Assembly (NCBI RefSeq): GCF_029626025.1
Contig: NZ_JARUBF010000001.1
Span: 2,666,001-2,730,000, forward strand
Length of the DNA: 64,000 nt
Source of the DNA: Solwaraspora sp. WMMD406
Lineage (GTDB): Bacteria; Actinomycetota; Actinomycetes; Mycobacteriales; Micromonosporaceae
Reading direction: 5' to 3'
Shown: piece by piece, positions 32,638 to 40,918 of the stretch
How the letters are laid out: each line of letters begins with the position of its first letter
How positions within the stretch are numbered: the first letter of the stretch is position 1
Program-made: the position numbers and the translations under genes
The notes under the pieces: generated by a model
Told to the model about the DNA's origin: nothing
What the model saw: the letters and a program-made list of their open reading frames with translations, nothing else
Database searches by the model: none

Positions 32638-34515
32638 ATGGCTGGTCGGATCCGGGACGAGGACATCTCGCTCGTACGCGAGCGGACGTCGATCGTCGAC
32701 ATCATCTCGGAAAGCGTCACGCTCAAGTCGGCCGGCGGCGGAAACCTCAAGGGGCTCTGCCCGTTCCACGACGAAAAGACCCCGTCGTTCACGGTGGCGC
32801 CAGGCCGTAATGTCTATTTCTGTCATGGTTGTGGCAAGGGCGGTGACGCGATCACCTTCCTGATGGAGGCGGAGCACCTCACCTTCGTCGAGTCGGTGGA
32901 ACGGCTCGCCGGCCGGGCCGGCATCCAACTGCGCTACATCGAGGCCGGTCCGGCACCGGTGCGTCAGCAGACCGGACAGCGGCAGCGACTGGTCGCCGCG
33001 CACGCCGCCGCCATGGAGTTCTACGCCGACCAGTTGACCAGCCCCGGCGCCCGTGCGGCCCGGGAGTTCCTGGCCCGTCGCGGCTTCGACCGGGAATCGG
33101 CCCAGCGGTACGGATGCGGGTTCGCCCCGGACGCCTGGGACGAACTCACCCGCCATCTGCGCCAGCGCGGCTACACCGCGCAGGAACTGGTCAGCGCGGG
33201 CCTGGCCCGACAGGCGCGGTCCGGGTCGCTGATCGACCGGTTCCGCCGGCGCCTGCTCTGGCCGATCCGCGAGCTCAGCGGCGACGTGATCGGATTCGGT
33301 GCCCGTAAGCTGTTCGACGACGACGACGGCCCGAAATACCTCAACACCCCGGAAACCCCGATCTACAAGAAATCCCACGTGCTGTACGGGATCGACCAGG
33401 CCAAACGGGAGATCGCCCGGCAGGGCCGGGCGGTGATCGTCGAGGGTTACACCGACGTCATGGCATGTCATCTGGCGGGTGTGCCGACCGCCGTGGCGAC
33501 CTGCGGCACGGCCTTCGGCGCCGACCACATCGGAGTGTTGCGCCGGCTGCTGATGGACACCGACGCCGTCGCGGGCGAGATCATCTTCACCTTCGACGGT
33601 GACGCAGCCGGGCAGAAGGCGGCACTGCGCGCGTTCGAAGAGGACCAGCGGTTCGTCGGCCGGACCTTCATCGCCGTCAGCCCGGACAACATGGACCCGT
33701 GCGATCTGCGGCTGGCAAAGGGCGATCTGGCCGTACGCGACCTGGTTGCCCGCCGCGAGCCGCTTGTCGACTTCGCGTTGCGCCAGGTCATCAACCGGTT
33801 CGACCTGGACACCGTCGACGGCCGGGTGGAAGCGATGCGCCGGGCGGCGCCGCTGGTGGCCAAGCTCAAGGACCGGGAGAAAAAACCGGAGTACGTCCGC
33901 AAACTCGCCGGCGACCTCGGCATGGAGATCGAACCGGTCCAACGCGCCGTACTGGCCGCTGCCGCCGCCCCGACCAGGTCGACGACCGGCGGCCGGCCCG
34001 AGTCGGCGGATCGACCACCGACGCCGCGCCGCCCCGAACCCGACGATCCACAGACGCTGGTGGAACGCGAAGCGCTGAAACTCGGTCTGCAGGTGCCGGT
34101 CCTGGCCGGGCCGATGTTCGACACGCTCGGGCCGGAGGTCTACCAACATCCGCTACACGCGGTGGTGCGTGACGCCATCACCCGGGCCGGCGGAGTCGCC
34201 ACCGCCGTCGGCGGGGCGGTCTGGATCGAACAGGTCCGCGACGGCTGTGCCGACGTGGCCGCCAACGCCCTGGTGGCCGAGCTCGCCGTCGAACCACTGC
34301 GGCTCGATCGTGAGGCGGACCCGCACTACGTCTCGGTCACGCTGGCCCGCCTGCAATGGGGAGCGGTCACCGCCCGGATCCGGGACCTGAAGTCGAAGGT
34401 ACAGCGGATCAACCCGGTGGCGAACAAGGACGAGTACCTGACGCTCGCCGGGGAACTCTTCTCGCTGGAACAGCACGCGCGGGCGCTGCGCGAACAAGCG
34501 GTGGGAGGACTGTGA
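32638..34515 (+). CDS. dnaG: DNA primase
   Basis: 625 residues. N-terminal CHC2 zinc finger (LCPFHDEKTPSFTV..YFCHGCGKGGDAITFLM), catalytic core with RFRRRLLWPIRELSGDVIGFGARKL and the TOPRIM signature VIVEGYTDVMACHLAG with acidic metal ligands in TFDGDAAG, and a C-terminal DnaB-helicase-interacting domain. It lays RNA primers on the lagging strand. ATG 32638 (MAGRIRDEDISLVRERT) is the usual family start; the upstream GGGGG is rather far. The next gene starts around its stop codon. Confidence 0.96.
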   Translation: MAGRIRDEDISLVRERTSIVDIISESVTLKSAGGGNLKGLCPFHDEKTPSFTVAPGRNVYFCHGCGKGGDAITFLMEAEHLTFVESVERLAGRAGIQLRYIEAGPAPVRQQTGQRQRLVAAHAAAMEFYADQLTSPGARAAREFLARRGFDRESAQRYGCGFAPDAWDELTRHLRQRGYTAQELVSAGLARQARSGSLIDRFRRRLLWPIRELSGDVIGFGARKLFDDDDGPKYLNTPETPIYKKSHVLYGIDQAKREIARQGRAVIVEGYTDVMACHLAGVPTAVATCGTAFGADHIGVLRRLLMDTDAVAGEIIFTFDGDAAGQKAALRAFEEDQRFVGRTFIAVSPDNMDPCDLRLAKGDLAVRDLVARREPLVDFALRQVINRFDLDTVDGRVEAMRRAAPLVAKLKDREKKPEYVRKLAGDLGMEIEPVQRAVLAAAAAPTRSTTGGRPESADRPPTPRRPEPDDPQTLVEREALKLGLQVPVLAGPMFDTLGPEVYQHPLHAVVRDAITRAGGVATAVGGAVWIEQVRDGCADVAANALVAELAVEPLRLDREADPHYVSVTLARLQWGAVTARIRDLKSKVQRINPVANKDEYLTLAGELFSLEQHARALREQAVGGL

Positions 34516-34517
34516 CG

Positions 34518-35105
34518 ATGTGGGGGTTGCTGCGACGCGCGCCGCGACTACCGGCCGCGAAGCGGCCGCCGCTGGACCGCGACGAACGGGTGCTGGCCTG
34601 GAGTCGGGCTGCCGCGGCTGGCGAGCCGACCGCCGACTCGTCAGCCACGGCGGATGCCGGCCCGGCGGGCGACGACGACGCCGTACTGGTGGTGACCAAT
34701 CGCGGCTTGTGGCTGCCCGGCCACCCGTCCCGGCTGGGCTGGCACGAGGTACACAAGGCAGTCTGGTCGGGGGCCGATTTGACGATCGTCCCGGCCGAGG
34801 TGACCGAGGAGCGCGACGGGTACACCGTCGTCGCGGACGGGTCACCGTACACGCTCGTCCTGCCCGATCCGGCCGAGGTCCCGCACCAGATCCGGGCCCG
34901 GGTGACCGGGTCGGTCGGTTACAGCGTGCATCATGGCGGCGATTTCGGCGGGGTACGGGTGGTCGGCCGCCGGGTCCCCGGAATCGACGGCGTGCGCTGG
35001 ACCGTCCGCTACGATCCCGACGCCGATCTCGAATCGCCCGAATCGCGGGCGCTCACCGACGCGTTGGTGGCCACCGCACGGGCTTCGGTGGGTCAGGAAC
35101 AATGA
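34518..35105 (+). CDS. Conserved hypothetical protein downstream of dnaG
   Basis: 195 residues from ATG 34518; GGGAGGA (34503-34509) is eight bases upstream. GTG 34512, overlapping the dnaG stop by GTGA, is an alternative. The chain begins MWGLLRRAPRLPAAKRPPLDRDERVLAWSRAA, then repeated beta strands (DAVLVVTNRGLWLPG, LGWHEVHKAVWSGADLTIVPAEVTEERDGYTVV) and a second lobe ending DALVATARASVGQ. It looks like a PH-like or YcgN-type beta domain as found after dnaG in several Micromonosporaceae; function unknown. Confidence 0.7.
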   Translation: MWGLLRRAPRLPAAKRPPLDRDERVLAWSRAAAAGEPTADSSATADAGPAGDDDAVLVVTNRGLWLPGHPSRLGWHEVHKAVWSGADLTIVPAEVTEERDGYTVVADGSPYTLVLPDPAEVPHQIRARVTGSVGYSVHHGGDFGGVRVVGRRVPGIDGVRWTVRYDPDADLESPESRALTDALVATARASVGQEQ

Positions 35106-35156
35106 TTGAGGTTGCGGTCGCCGCCGGATGTCCGGCCGGCTGTGTTCGGTACGGGC

Positions 35157-36347
35157 TCAGCCGGTGGTGAAGACGTGGTCGCTGACCATTCGGGTGGCCC
35201 CGATCAGGCCGGCCTGGTCGCCCAGTTCGGACAGGACGATCGGCATGTCGCCGGTGGCCAGCGGGAGCGAGCTGCGGTAGACCACCGCGCGGATCTCGGC
35301 GAGCAGAGCGTGCCCGATGCCGGCCAACCCGCCACCGATGACGACCATGCCGGGGTTGAAAAAGCTCACCAGCCGGGCGAGTACCTGGCCTACCCGGCGG
35401 CCACCGTCACGGACCAGACCGATCGCGGTGTGGTCACCGGCCGCCGCGGCCGCTGTGACGTCGAGCGCGGTCAGCGTACCGGCGCGGGCGAGCTGCTCGG
35501 CGAGCTGGTCGGAACGGCCCGCGCGGGCGGCGGCTATCGCGTCGCGGGTCAGCGCGGCCCCGCCGAAGTAGGCCTCCAGACAGCCGACGTTGCCGCAGAG
35601 GCACTGCGGACCGAACTCGTCGACCGCCGTGTGGCCGATGTCGCCGGCGCAACCGTTCGCGCCACGGTAGACATCGCCGCCCACCACGATCCCGGCGCCG
35701 ATGCCGACGCCGATCTTGACGAACAGGAAGTCGTCGAAGGCTTTCGCTATCCCGGCGTGTTTCTCGCCGAGGGCCATGATGTTGACGTCGTTGTCGACCA
35801 GGACCGGGCAGCCGAGCTCGGTGCTGAACACCTCCCGCACCGGGAAGCGGTGCCAGCCTGGCATGAACGGCGGTGAGACCGGGACGCCCTCGTGGAAGCT
35901 GACCGGGCCGGGAACGCCGATGCCGGCGCCGGTGAACCGCGTGGTGCCGGATTCCGCGCTCAACTTGGTCACCAGCTCGAGGGCCTGGGTGATCACAGCG
36001 GTCGGCCCTTGCCGGAGCTCGGTGGTCTCGGTGATCCGGTCGACCACCGCGAGCTCGCCGTCGGTGATCGCGACCTCCAGGGTGTTGACGCCGATGTCGA
36101 TGCTGAGGAACCGGGTGGCGGCCGCGATCCGGATGATGGCCGACGGTCGGCCGCCTCGGGACGCCGCCGACCCGGCGGTCTCGACCAGCCCTCGGCCGAG
36201 TAGTCGGTCGAGTTCGGTGGCCACCTTGGAGCGGGACAGACCGACCGCGTCGCCCAGTTCGGCGCGCGACCGGGACCCGTCGCGAAGCAGGCGCAGGATC
36301 TGTGCCTGATGCGGGTTCTCCGGCCACACTCCTAGCACGTCTGTCAT
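35157..36347 (-). CDS. ROK-family transcriptional regulator (first of two paralogs)
   Basis: 396 residues. N-terminal winged helix (QILRLLRDGSRSRAELGDAVGLSRSKVATELDRLLGRGLVE..GGRPS), then the ROK sugar-binding domain: FLSIDIGVNTLEVAITDG, GIGVPGPVSF, PGWHRFPVREV, VDNDVNIMALGE and the zinc motif CLCGNVGCLEAY. Similar over nearly full length to the ROK protein at 42404 (same PGW.RFPVRE, VDNDVNIMA(L/I)GE, DDFLFVK segments). It should repress a sugar operon and release DNA on binding a ligand. ATG 36347 has AAGGA upstream. Divergent from the ABC exporter; candidate operator at 36481-36525. Confidence 0.93.
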   Translation of the reverse strand: MTDVLGVWPENPHQAQILRLLRDGSRSRAELGDAVGLSRSKVATELDRLLGRGLVETAGSAASRGGRPSAIIRIAAATRFLSIDIGVNTLEVAITDGELAVVDRITETTELRQGPTAVITQALELVTKLSAESGTTRFTGAGIGVPGPVSFHEGVPVSPPFMPGWHRFPVREVFSTELGCPVLVDNDVNIMALGEKHAGIAKAFDDFLFVKIGVGIGAGIVVGGDVYRGANGCAGDIGHTAVDEFGPQCLCGNVGCLEAYFGGAALTRDAIAAARAGRSDQLAEQLARAGTLTALDVTAAAAAGDHTAIGLVRDGGRRVGQVLARLVSFFNPGMVVIGGGLAGIGHALLAEIRAVVYRSSLPLATGDMPIVLSELGDQAGLIGATRMVSDHVFTTG

Positions 36348-36642
36348 GTCCTTTACCTGGGAGCCGGCGCGGGACACATCCGGCGTGGACGGCCGGCGGA
36401 CACGCGGGCGAGGCGAACCGACGGGGACGGAACCGTGTGGGGCATCGGCTCTACACGCTGACGCGCGGGGGTCGCCGTCAGGATCGCAAACTTAGTGCAT
36501 TGAAGCGCCAACTTCAAGGTGCATTTCCCGTACTTTGTCCTCGATCCGACAAAAGCTGGCTGGTGATTCCGCGCGCCCGCTGGCCGGCCCCACGACGCAA
36601 AACGAGTGCGCCGATGTCGGGGTCGCGCGGTAGCGTCGCCGA
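36348..36642. promoter_or_regulatory. Divergent promoter region between ROK regulator and ABC exporter
   Basis: 295 non-coding bases. It contains CAAACTTAG near 36487-36495, then the perfect inverted repeat TTGAAG-N6-CTTCAA (36500-36517), and a GTGCATT direct repeat on either side. These AT-rich elements are candidate operators for the ROK protein. Near the right end TAGCGT (36631-36636), six bases before GTG 36643, suggests a leaderless transcript for the ATPase gene. Confidence 0.5.
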
Positions 36643-37581
36643 GTGACTGAACGAAGCCGGCCACCACTGATTCACGCCCGCGGGTTGATCAAGCGCTTCG
36701 GTAGCTTCACCGCGGTCGATGGCATCGACGTCGACGTCGCCCAGGGTGAGGCGTTCGGATTTCTCGGCCCGAACGGCGCGGGGAAGAGTTCCACCATGCG
36801 GATGGTGGGCTGCGTCTCCCCGCCGTCGGAAGGGACCCTGCGCATCCTCGGACTGGATCCGGGCCGCGACGGTCCGGCGATCCGGGCACGGCTCGGCGTG
36901 TGCCCGCAACAGGACAATCTAGACCAGGAGTTGACGGTTCGGGAAAACTTGACCACCTATGCCCGCTACTTCCGGATCCCGCGAGCGGTCGCCCGGCGAC
37001 GCGCCGATGACCTGCTCGACTTCGTCCAGCTGCGGGAGCGGGCCAACAGCAAGGTGGAGCCGCTGTCCGGCGGGATGAAGCGCCGACTCACGATCGCCCG
37101 TGCCCTGGTCAACGAGCCGGACATCGTGCTGCTCGACGAACCCACCACCGGTCTCGACCCGCAGGCTCGCCACCTGGTGTGGGAACGGCTGTTCCGGCTC
37201 AAGCAGCGCGGCGTCACTCTGGTGCTGACGACGCACTACATGGACGAGGCCGAGCAGCTGTGCGACCGCCTGGTCGTGATGGACGGCGGTCGGATCGTGG
37301 CGGAGGGTTCACCTCGGGACCTGATCAGCCGCTACTCCACCCGGGAAGTCGTCGAGCTGCGCTTTCCCGCCGACGACCAGAGCGGGTTCGCCGGCAAGCT
37401 CGCTGGCGTCGCCGACCGGATCGAGGTGCTGCCCGACCGGATCCTGCTGTACACCGGCGACGGCGACGCCGCGTTGAACGAGGTACACAGCCGGGCGCTG
37501 GCACCGGCCAGCGCCTTGATCAGGCGTAGCGGTCTGGAGGACGTCTTTCTGCGGCTGACCGGCCGGACGCTCGTCGACTAG
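36643..37581 (+). CDS. ABC-2 exporter ATP-binding protein (DrrA/NodI-like)
   Basis: 312 residues: GPNGAGKSS, VCPQQDNLDQELTVRENL, LSGGMKRRLTIARALVNEPDIVLLDEPTTGLDPQARHLVWERL and VLTTHYMDEAEQLCDRLVVMDGG, followed by the ~90-residue C-terminal regulatory domain ending FLRLTGRTLVD. Such ATPases pair with two small permeases to export drugs, lipids or lipo-oligosaccharides. The permeases here are 1.3 kb downstream, separated by two unrelated genes. TAGCGT 6 bases before GTG 36643 suggests leaderless transcription. Confidence 0.9.
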   Translation: MTERSRPPLIHARGLIKRFGSFTAVDGIDVDVAQGEAFGFLGPNGAGKSSTMRMVGCVSPPSEGTLRILGLDPGRDGPAIRARLGVCPQQDNLDQELTVRENLTTYARYFRIPRAVARRRADDLLDFVQLRERANSKVEPLSGGMKRRLTIARALVNEPDIVLLDEPTTGLDPQARHLVWERLFRLKQRGVTLVLTTHYMDEAEQLCDRLVVMDGGRIVAEGSPRDLISRYSTREVVELRFPADDQSGFAGKLAGVADRIEVLPDRILLYTGDGDAALNEVHSRALAPASALIRRSGLEDVFLRLTGRTLVD

Positions 37582-37593
37582 ACTGGTCCGGGC

Positions 37594-38199
37594 ATGATCG
37601 CACAGACCAACCGGCTGCTCCTGCGCCGATTCACCGCCGACGACCTGTCCTTGCTCGTCGAATTGGACAGCGATCCCGAGGTGATGCGTTACCTCACCGG
37701 GGGCCGTCCGACCCCGCAGGAGCGGATCCGCCGGGACGTGCTGCCCGCGATTCTGCGCGACTACCTGCGGTTTCCTGGCTTCGGCAAGTGGGCGGCGATC
37801 GAGCGGTCCAGTGGCACCTTCGTCGGCTGGTTCGCGCTCAAGCCGGCCGTCGCCGATGGCCCGGACGCGGGCACCGACCCTGCTGGCCCGGTCGCGCGTG
37901 GCGGCCAGATCACCGACGTCGAGCTCGGCTACCGACTCCGCCGGGTGTTCTGGGGGTACGGCTACGCGTCCGAAGGTGCCCGGGAACTGATCCGGTTGGC
38001 CTTCTCCCATCCCACCGTCGACCGGGTCTTCGCCGAGACGATGGCGGTCAACGTCGCCTCGCGCCGGGTCATGGAGGCTGTCGGTCTGCGTCTCGTCCGG
38101 GTCTTCCACCTGCTCTGGGACGATCCGATCGAGGGTGTCGAGCACGGCGAGGTCGAGTACGAACTGCGTCGGGCCGACTGGTCGGTCCGGGTCCGCTGA
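37594..38199 (+). CDS. GNAT-family N-acetyltransferase (RimJ/RimL-like)
   Basis: 201 residues: TNRLLLRRFTADDLSLLVELDSDPEVMRYLTGGRPT, the acetyl-CoA loop ..ELGYRLRRVFWGYGYASEGARELIRLAF, and DRVFAETMAVNVASRRVMEAVGLRLVR. Proteins of this group acetylate N-termini, aminoglycosides or small amines; substrate not assignable. TAGACT (37579-37584) is nine bases before ATG 37594 with no ribosome binding site, suggesting its own promoter, although it follows the ABC ATPase by 12 bases. It interrupts an otherwise typical ATPase-permease-permease operon. Confidence 0.85.
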   Translation: MIAQTNRLLLRRFTADDLSLLVELDSDPEVMRYLTGGRPTPQERIRRDVLPAILRDYLRFPGFGKWAAIERSSGTFVGWFALKPAVADGPDAGTDPAGPVARGGQITDVELGYRLRRVFWGYGYASEGARELIRLAFSHPTVDRVFAETMAVNVASRRVMEAVGLRLVRVFHLLWDDPIEGVEHGEVEYELRRADWSVRVR

Positions 38200-38240
38200 C
38201 TCCGCCGGTCGGCCGTCGCCGATGGTCCGCCCGTACGGGC

Positions 38241-38582
38241 ATGAAGCCGTTGCGTGACGTCGGCCTGGCCACGCCGCGACGTGTACGGTCGACCGAACGG
38301 TTCGAGCCGTTTCCGACGATTCTGGTGCTCACCACTCGTGGCGGCACCGAGCGGCATTGGGTTGCCGCCGGTCAGGCGTTGCAGCGGGTGCTGCTGCTGG
38401 CCACCGTGCACCACCTCGCGACCACCCCGATCAGCCAGCCGTTGGAGATCCCCGCCATCCGGCGGATGCTCGCGAACCCGGAACGTGGTGTCGAGGCGCA
38501 GATGATCATCCGGGTGGGATGCGGCCCGCCGGCGGCCGCCCCCCGCCGGCCACTCGCCGAGGTCCTGGTCACCGACGACTGA
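38241..38582 (+). pseudogene. Remnant of an Acg-type FMN nitroreductase (C-terminal part)
   Basis: Only the C-terminal third of an Acg/Rv3131-type nitroreductase is recognisable: FEPFPTILVLTTRGGTERHWVAAGQALQRVLLLATVHHLATTPISQPLEIPAIRRML.., then QMIIRVGCGPPAAAPRRPLAEVLV. The FMN-binding N-terminal two thirds are absent, the frame upstream is GNAT-related out-of-frame sequence, and no start signal is evident. I read it as a decayed gene. It might still be translated as a short protein from ATG 38241. Confidence 0.7.
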
Positions 38583-38836
38583 GGCCGTACCCCCGGAGCC
38601 GCCCCGCGTCCGGGCCGAGCGAGCCCGCGACGGTCGTCGGTCGGCCGTCGTCGGACGGGTCGGCCGGCCGTCCCGTAATCGAGGTGAACGTCGCAACGTC
38701 ACGTCGTATCGTGCTGGCGAGCGCGGCGTACCCGGTCTTGTCGTACTCGGGCGGTAGGAATGTGTCGCCGCACCCGACCGGAGATCGGGACGAGATCGGC
38801 ACGAGGGACGAGATCGGCACGAGGGAAAGGCCACGG
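38583..38836. other. Intergenic space with an 18-bp direct repeat
   Basis: 254 non-coding bases. GACGAGATCGGCACGAGG occurs twice in tandem (38787-38804 and 38805-38822), the second overlapping the spacing just before the ribosome binding site of the first permease gene. Nothing else is recognised. Confidence 0.6.
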
Positions 38837-39673
38837 ATGTCGCTGACCAGTGCCGATCGACCTGGCGCGGGCACTCCGCAGTCGGATCCGCCGAGCGCAG
38901 GGGGGCCACGCGGGGTAGGGCCGATACTGGGTGTGTTCGAGTACTACCTGACCGGTTACCGGAGGACCTGGCGGGCGAGCGTCTTCTCGTCGTTCCTGCT
39001 GCCGCTGCTGACCGTGCTCAGCTTCGGTGTCGGTGTCGGCGCCTACGTCGACGGCGGGATCGGCGGCGTGCCCTACCTCGACTGGATCGTTCCCGGTCTG
39101 ATCGCGTCCACCGCGATGCAGGTGGCGATCGGTGAATCGTCCTGGCCGGTGCTGGGCGGCTTCAGCTGGCAGCGGACCTACTACTCGCAGATCGCCGCAC
39201 CGTTACGGATCATCGACATCGTCGGTGGGCTGCTGGCGTTCGTGCTGGTGCGGGTGCTGGCCAGCGCCGTCGCCTTCGTCGTGGTCGCGGCGGCCTTCGG
39301 GGCGCTGCGTTCCGGCCGGGCGATGCTCACCCTGCCGGTGGCCTTGCTGCTGGCCGCGTCCGTCGCGCTGCCGGTGGCCGCCTTCGCCGCCACCATCCGC
39401 AGCGACAGTTACATGGTCATCGTGTTCCGGTTCGCGGTCATTCCGATGACGCTGTTCGCCGGGGTGTTCTTCCCGGTCGAGTCGTTGCCGCCGGTAGTAC
39501 GGCCGCTGGCGTACCTGTCGCCGCTGTGGCACGGGGTGGATCTGTGCCGGGCGGCGGCGTTGGGCCTCGCCCCTGCCTGGTCGGTGCCCGGACACCTGGT
39601 CTACCTGGGGCTGTGGGTGGTCGGGGGGTGGCTGCTGGCAGTCTCCCGGTTCCGTAGCCGTCTCGTTCACTAG
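38837..39673 (+). CDS. ABC-2 exporter permease 1
   Basis: 278 residues, six helices: VFEYYLTGYRRTWRASVFSSFLLPLLTVLSFGVGVGAYV, then a re-entrant segment (VPYLDWIVPGLIASTAMQVAIGESSWPVLGGF), the GALRSGRAMLTLPVALLLAASVALPVAA helices and FFPVESLPPVVRPLAYLSPLWHGVDL, the ABC-2 signature near the end. The layout is that of NodJ-type permeases. ATG 38837 follows GGGAAAGG. It works with the neighbouring permease and the ATPase at 36643; substrate unknown. Confidence 0.85.
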   Translation: MSLTSADRPGAGTPQSDPPSAGGPRGVGPILGVFEYYLTGYRRTWRASVFSSFLLPLLTVLSFGVGVGAYVDGGIGGVPYLDWIVPGLIASTAMQVAIGESSWPVLGGFSWQRTYYSQIAAPLRIIDIVGGLLAFVLVRVLASAVAFVVVAAAFGALRSGRAMLTLPVALLLAASVALPVAAFAATIRSDSYMVIVFRFAVIPMTLFAGVFFPVESLPPVVRPLAYLSPLWHGVDLCRAAALGLAPAWSVPGHLVYLGLWVVGGWLLAVSRFRSRLVH

Positions 39674-39694
39674 CCGGCCCGTGAGGAGAACGTG

Positions 39695-40504
39695 ATGGTG
39701 ACCCTCGTCCTGCCCCGGATGCTCGGACTGGGCGCGTCTGTGGATCGGGCCGCGTCGGTGGTGGAGCGCAACGCGGCGGCTCTCAAATCGGCGTACTGGG
39801 TGGTGCTGATCTCCGGGGTGGTCGAGCCGGTGCTCTACCTGTTCTCGATCGGAGTCGGCGTGGGACGGCTCATCGGCGACATCGCCCTGCCCAGCGGCAC
39901 GTCGGTGGCGTACGCGGCGTTCGTCGCGCCGGCCATGCTCGCTGCCTCGGCGATGACCGGGGCGCTGTCGGAGACCACGTTCAACTTCTTCGCCAAGATG
40001 AAGTTCGTCAAGCTCTACGACGGGATCCTGGCGACGCCGGTCCGGCCGACCGAGCTGGCCTTCGGCGAACTCGGGTGGGCGATGGCCCGGGGGAGTGTCT
40101 ACTCGGCGGCCTTCCTGGTGGTCATGGTTGCCATGGGACTGACCACCGTCCCCCGGGCCCTGCTGGCGTTTCCGGCTGCCGTGCTGACCGGTTTCGCGTT
40201 CGGCGGGCTCGGCATGGCGCTGTCCACCTACATGCGCAGCTGGCAGGACTTCGACCTGATGGGCTCGGCACAGTTCGCCGTCTTCCTGTTCTCCGGCACG
40301 TTCGTGCCGCCGCGGGACTATCCCTCGGTGCTGCGGTGGCTGGTCGAGGTGACGCCGTTGTACCGCGCGGTCGACCTGATCCGGGCGATCGCCGTCGACA
40401 CGGTTGGCTGGATCCAGGTGTTCGATGTCTGTTATCTGCTCGGGGTCGCCGCGCTCGGCCTGGTGATCGCCGGCCGCCGGGTCGGTAGGCTGCTCTGCGC
40501 GTGA
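39695..40504 (+). CDS. ABC-2 exporter permease 2
   Basis: 269 residues, six helices. Starts RMLGLGASVDRAASVVERNAAALKSAYWVVLISGVVEPVLYLFSIGVGVGRLIG; the central part (FVAPAMLAASAMTGALSETTFNFFAKMKFVKLYDGILATPVRPTELAFGEL) and the terminal VPPRDYPSVLRWLVEVTPLYRAVDLIRA match the NodJ-like family. ATG 39695 has GAGGAG at 6 bases; GTG 39692 is adjacent. It pairs with permease 1. Confidence 0.87.
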   Translation: MVTLVLPRMLGLGASVDRAASVVERNAAALKSAYWVVLISGVVEPVLYLFSIGVGVGRLIGDIALPSGTSVAYAAFVAPAMLAASAMTGALSETTFNFFAKMKFVKLYDGILATPVRPTELAFGELGWAMARGSVYSAAFLVVMVAMGLTTVPRALLAFPAAVLTGFAFGGLGMALSTYMRSWQDFDLMGSAQFAVFLFSGTFVPPRDYPSVLRWLVEVTPLYRAVDLIRAIAVDTVGWIQVFDVCYLLGVAALGLVIAGRRVGRLLCA

Positions 40505-40918
40505 TCTGGTCGAGGCGCTGCGACCATCATCGATCAATCTGGACAACCCCCGCCATACTTCTGCCCGGTGGAGGACAAAGCCATCGGCGGTTCACCAGAA
40601 AGTTTGGTTCTTCAGGGTCTTTCTTTCCCCAGGTCTCCGGGGTTACTGTCTGCCCCAGACGTAACACCAGCGACACAGCGCCGTAAACGCCGGGTCGCGA
40701 TCACGGGTCCACGTGGGCCCAGGCTGCACCGCCAGGGGCGTGGCGGGAGCAGCCGTGGTGGTGGTCGGCCCCGCGTCAGCGGGGCCGACCACCACCACAA
40801 CCCCAACCCAACCCGCCCCGGAGTCACGCGTTTCGGCGGCGTGCGGCTCCGTACACCCCGATCCCCTCCTCACTCGTCATCCGACGGCTCACGAGCCGTC
40901 CTAGAAAGGTGGACAAGA
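40505..40918. promoter_or_regulatory. Leader region of the TAT isomerase gene with candidate ROK operators
   Basis: 414 non-coding bases. An AT-rich stretch near 40591-40630 holds GAAAG-N16-CTTTC (40598-40623) and AAAGTTTGG (40600-40607), similar to the AAGTTTCG at 42291 upstream of the second ROK gene. Downstream come a 20-bp perfect hairpin (40755-40798) and a 7-bp repeat GACGGCT-N4-AGCCGTC (40883-40900) just before the ribosome binding site AAAGGTGG. Elements are visible; their roles are inference. Confidence 0.5.
40755..40798 (+). terminator. Perfect 20-bp GC hairpin in the leader
   Basis: A 20-bp stem without mismatch and a GTCA loop. No T-run follows on either strand. It is 250 bases after the upstream permease gene and 121 bases before the isomerase gene, so it may be an I-shaped terminator of the former or an attenuator/stabiliser in the latter's leader. 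Confidence 0.6.

Noticed and set aside
36500-36517. Rho-independent terminator at TTGAAG-N6-CTTCAA
   Set aside because: Low GC stem, no T-run, and position in a divergent promoter; an operator is more likely.
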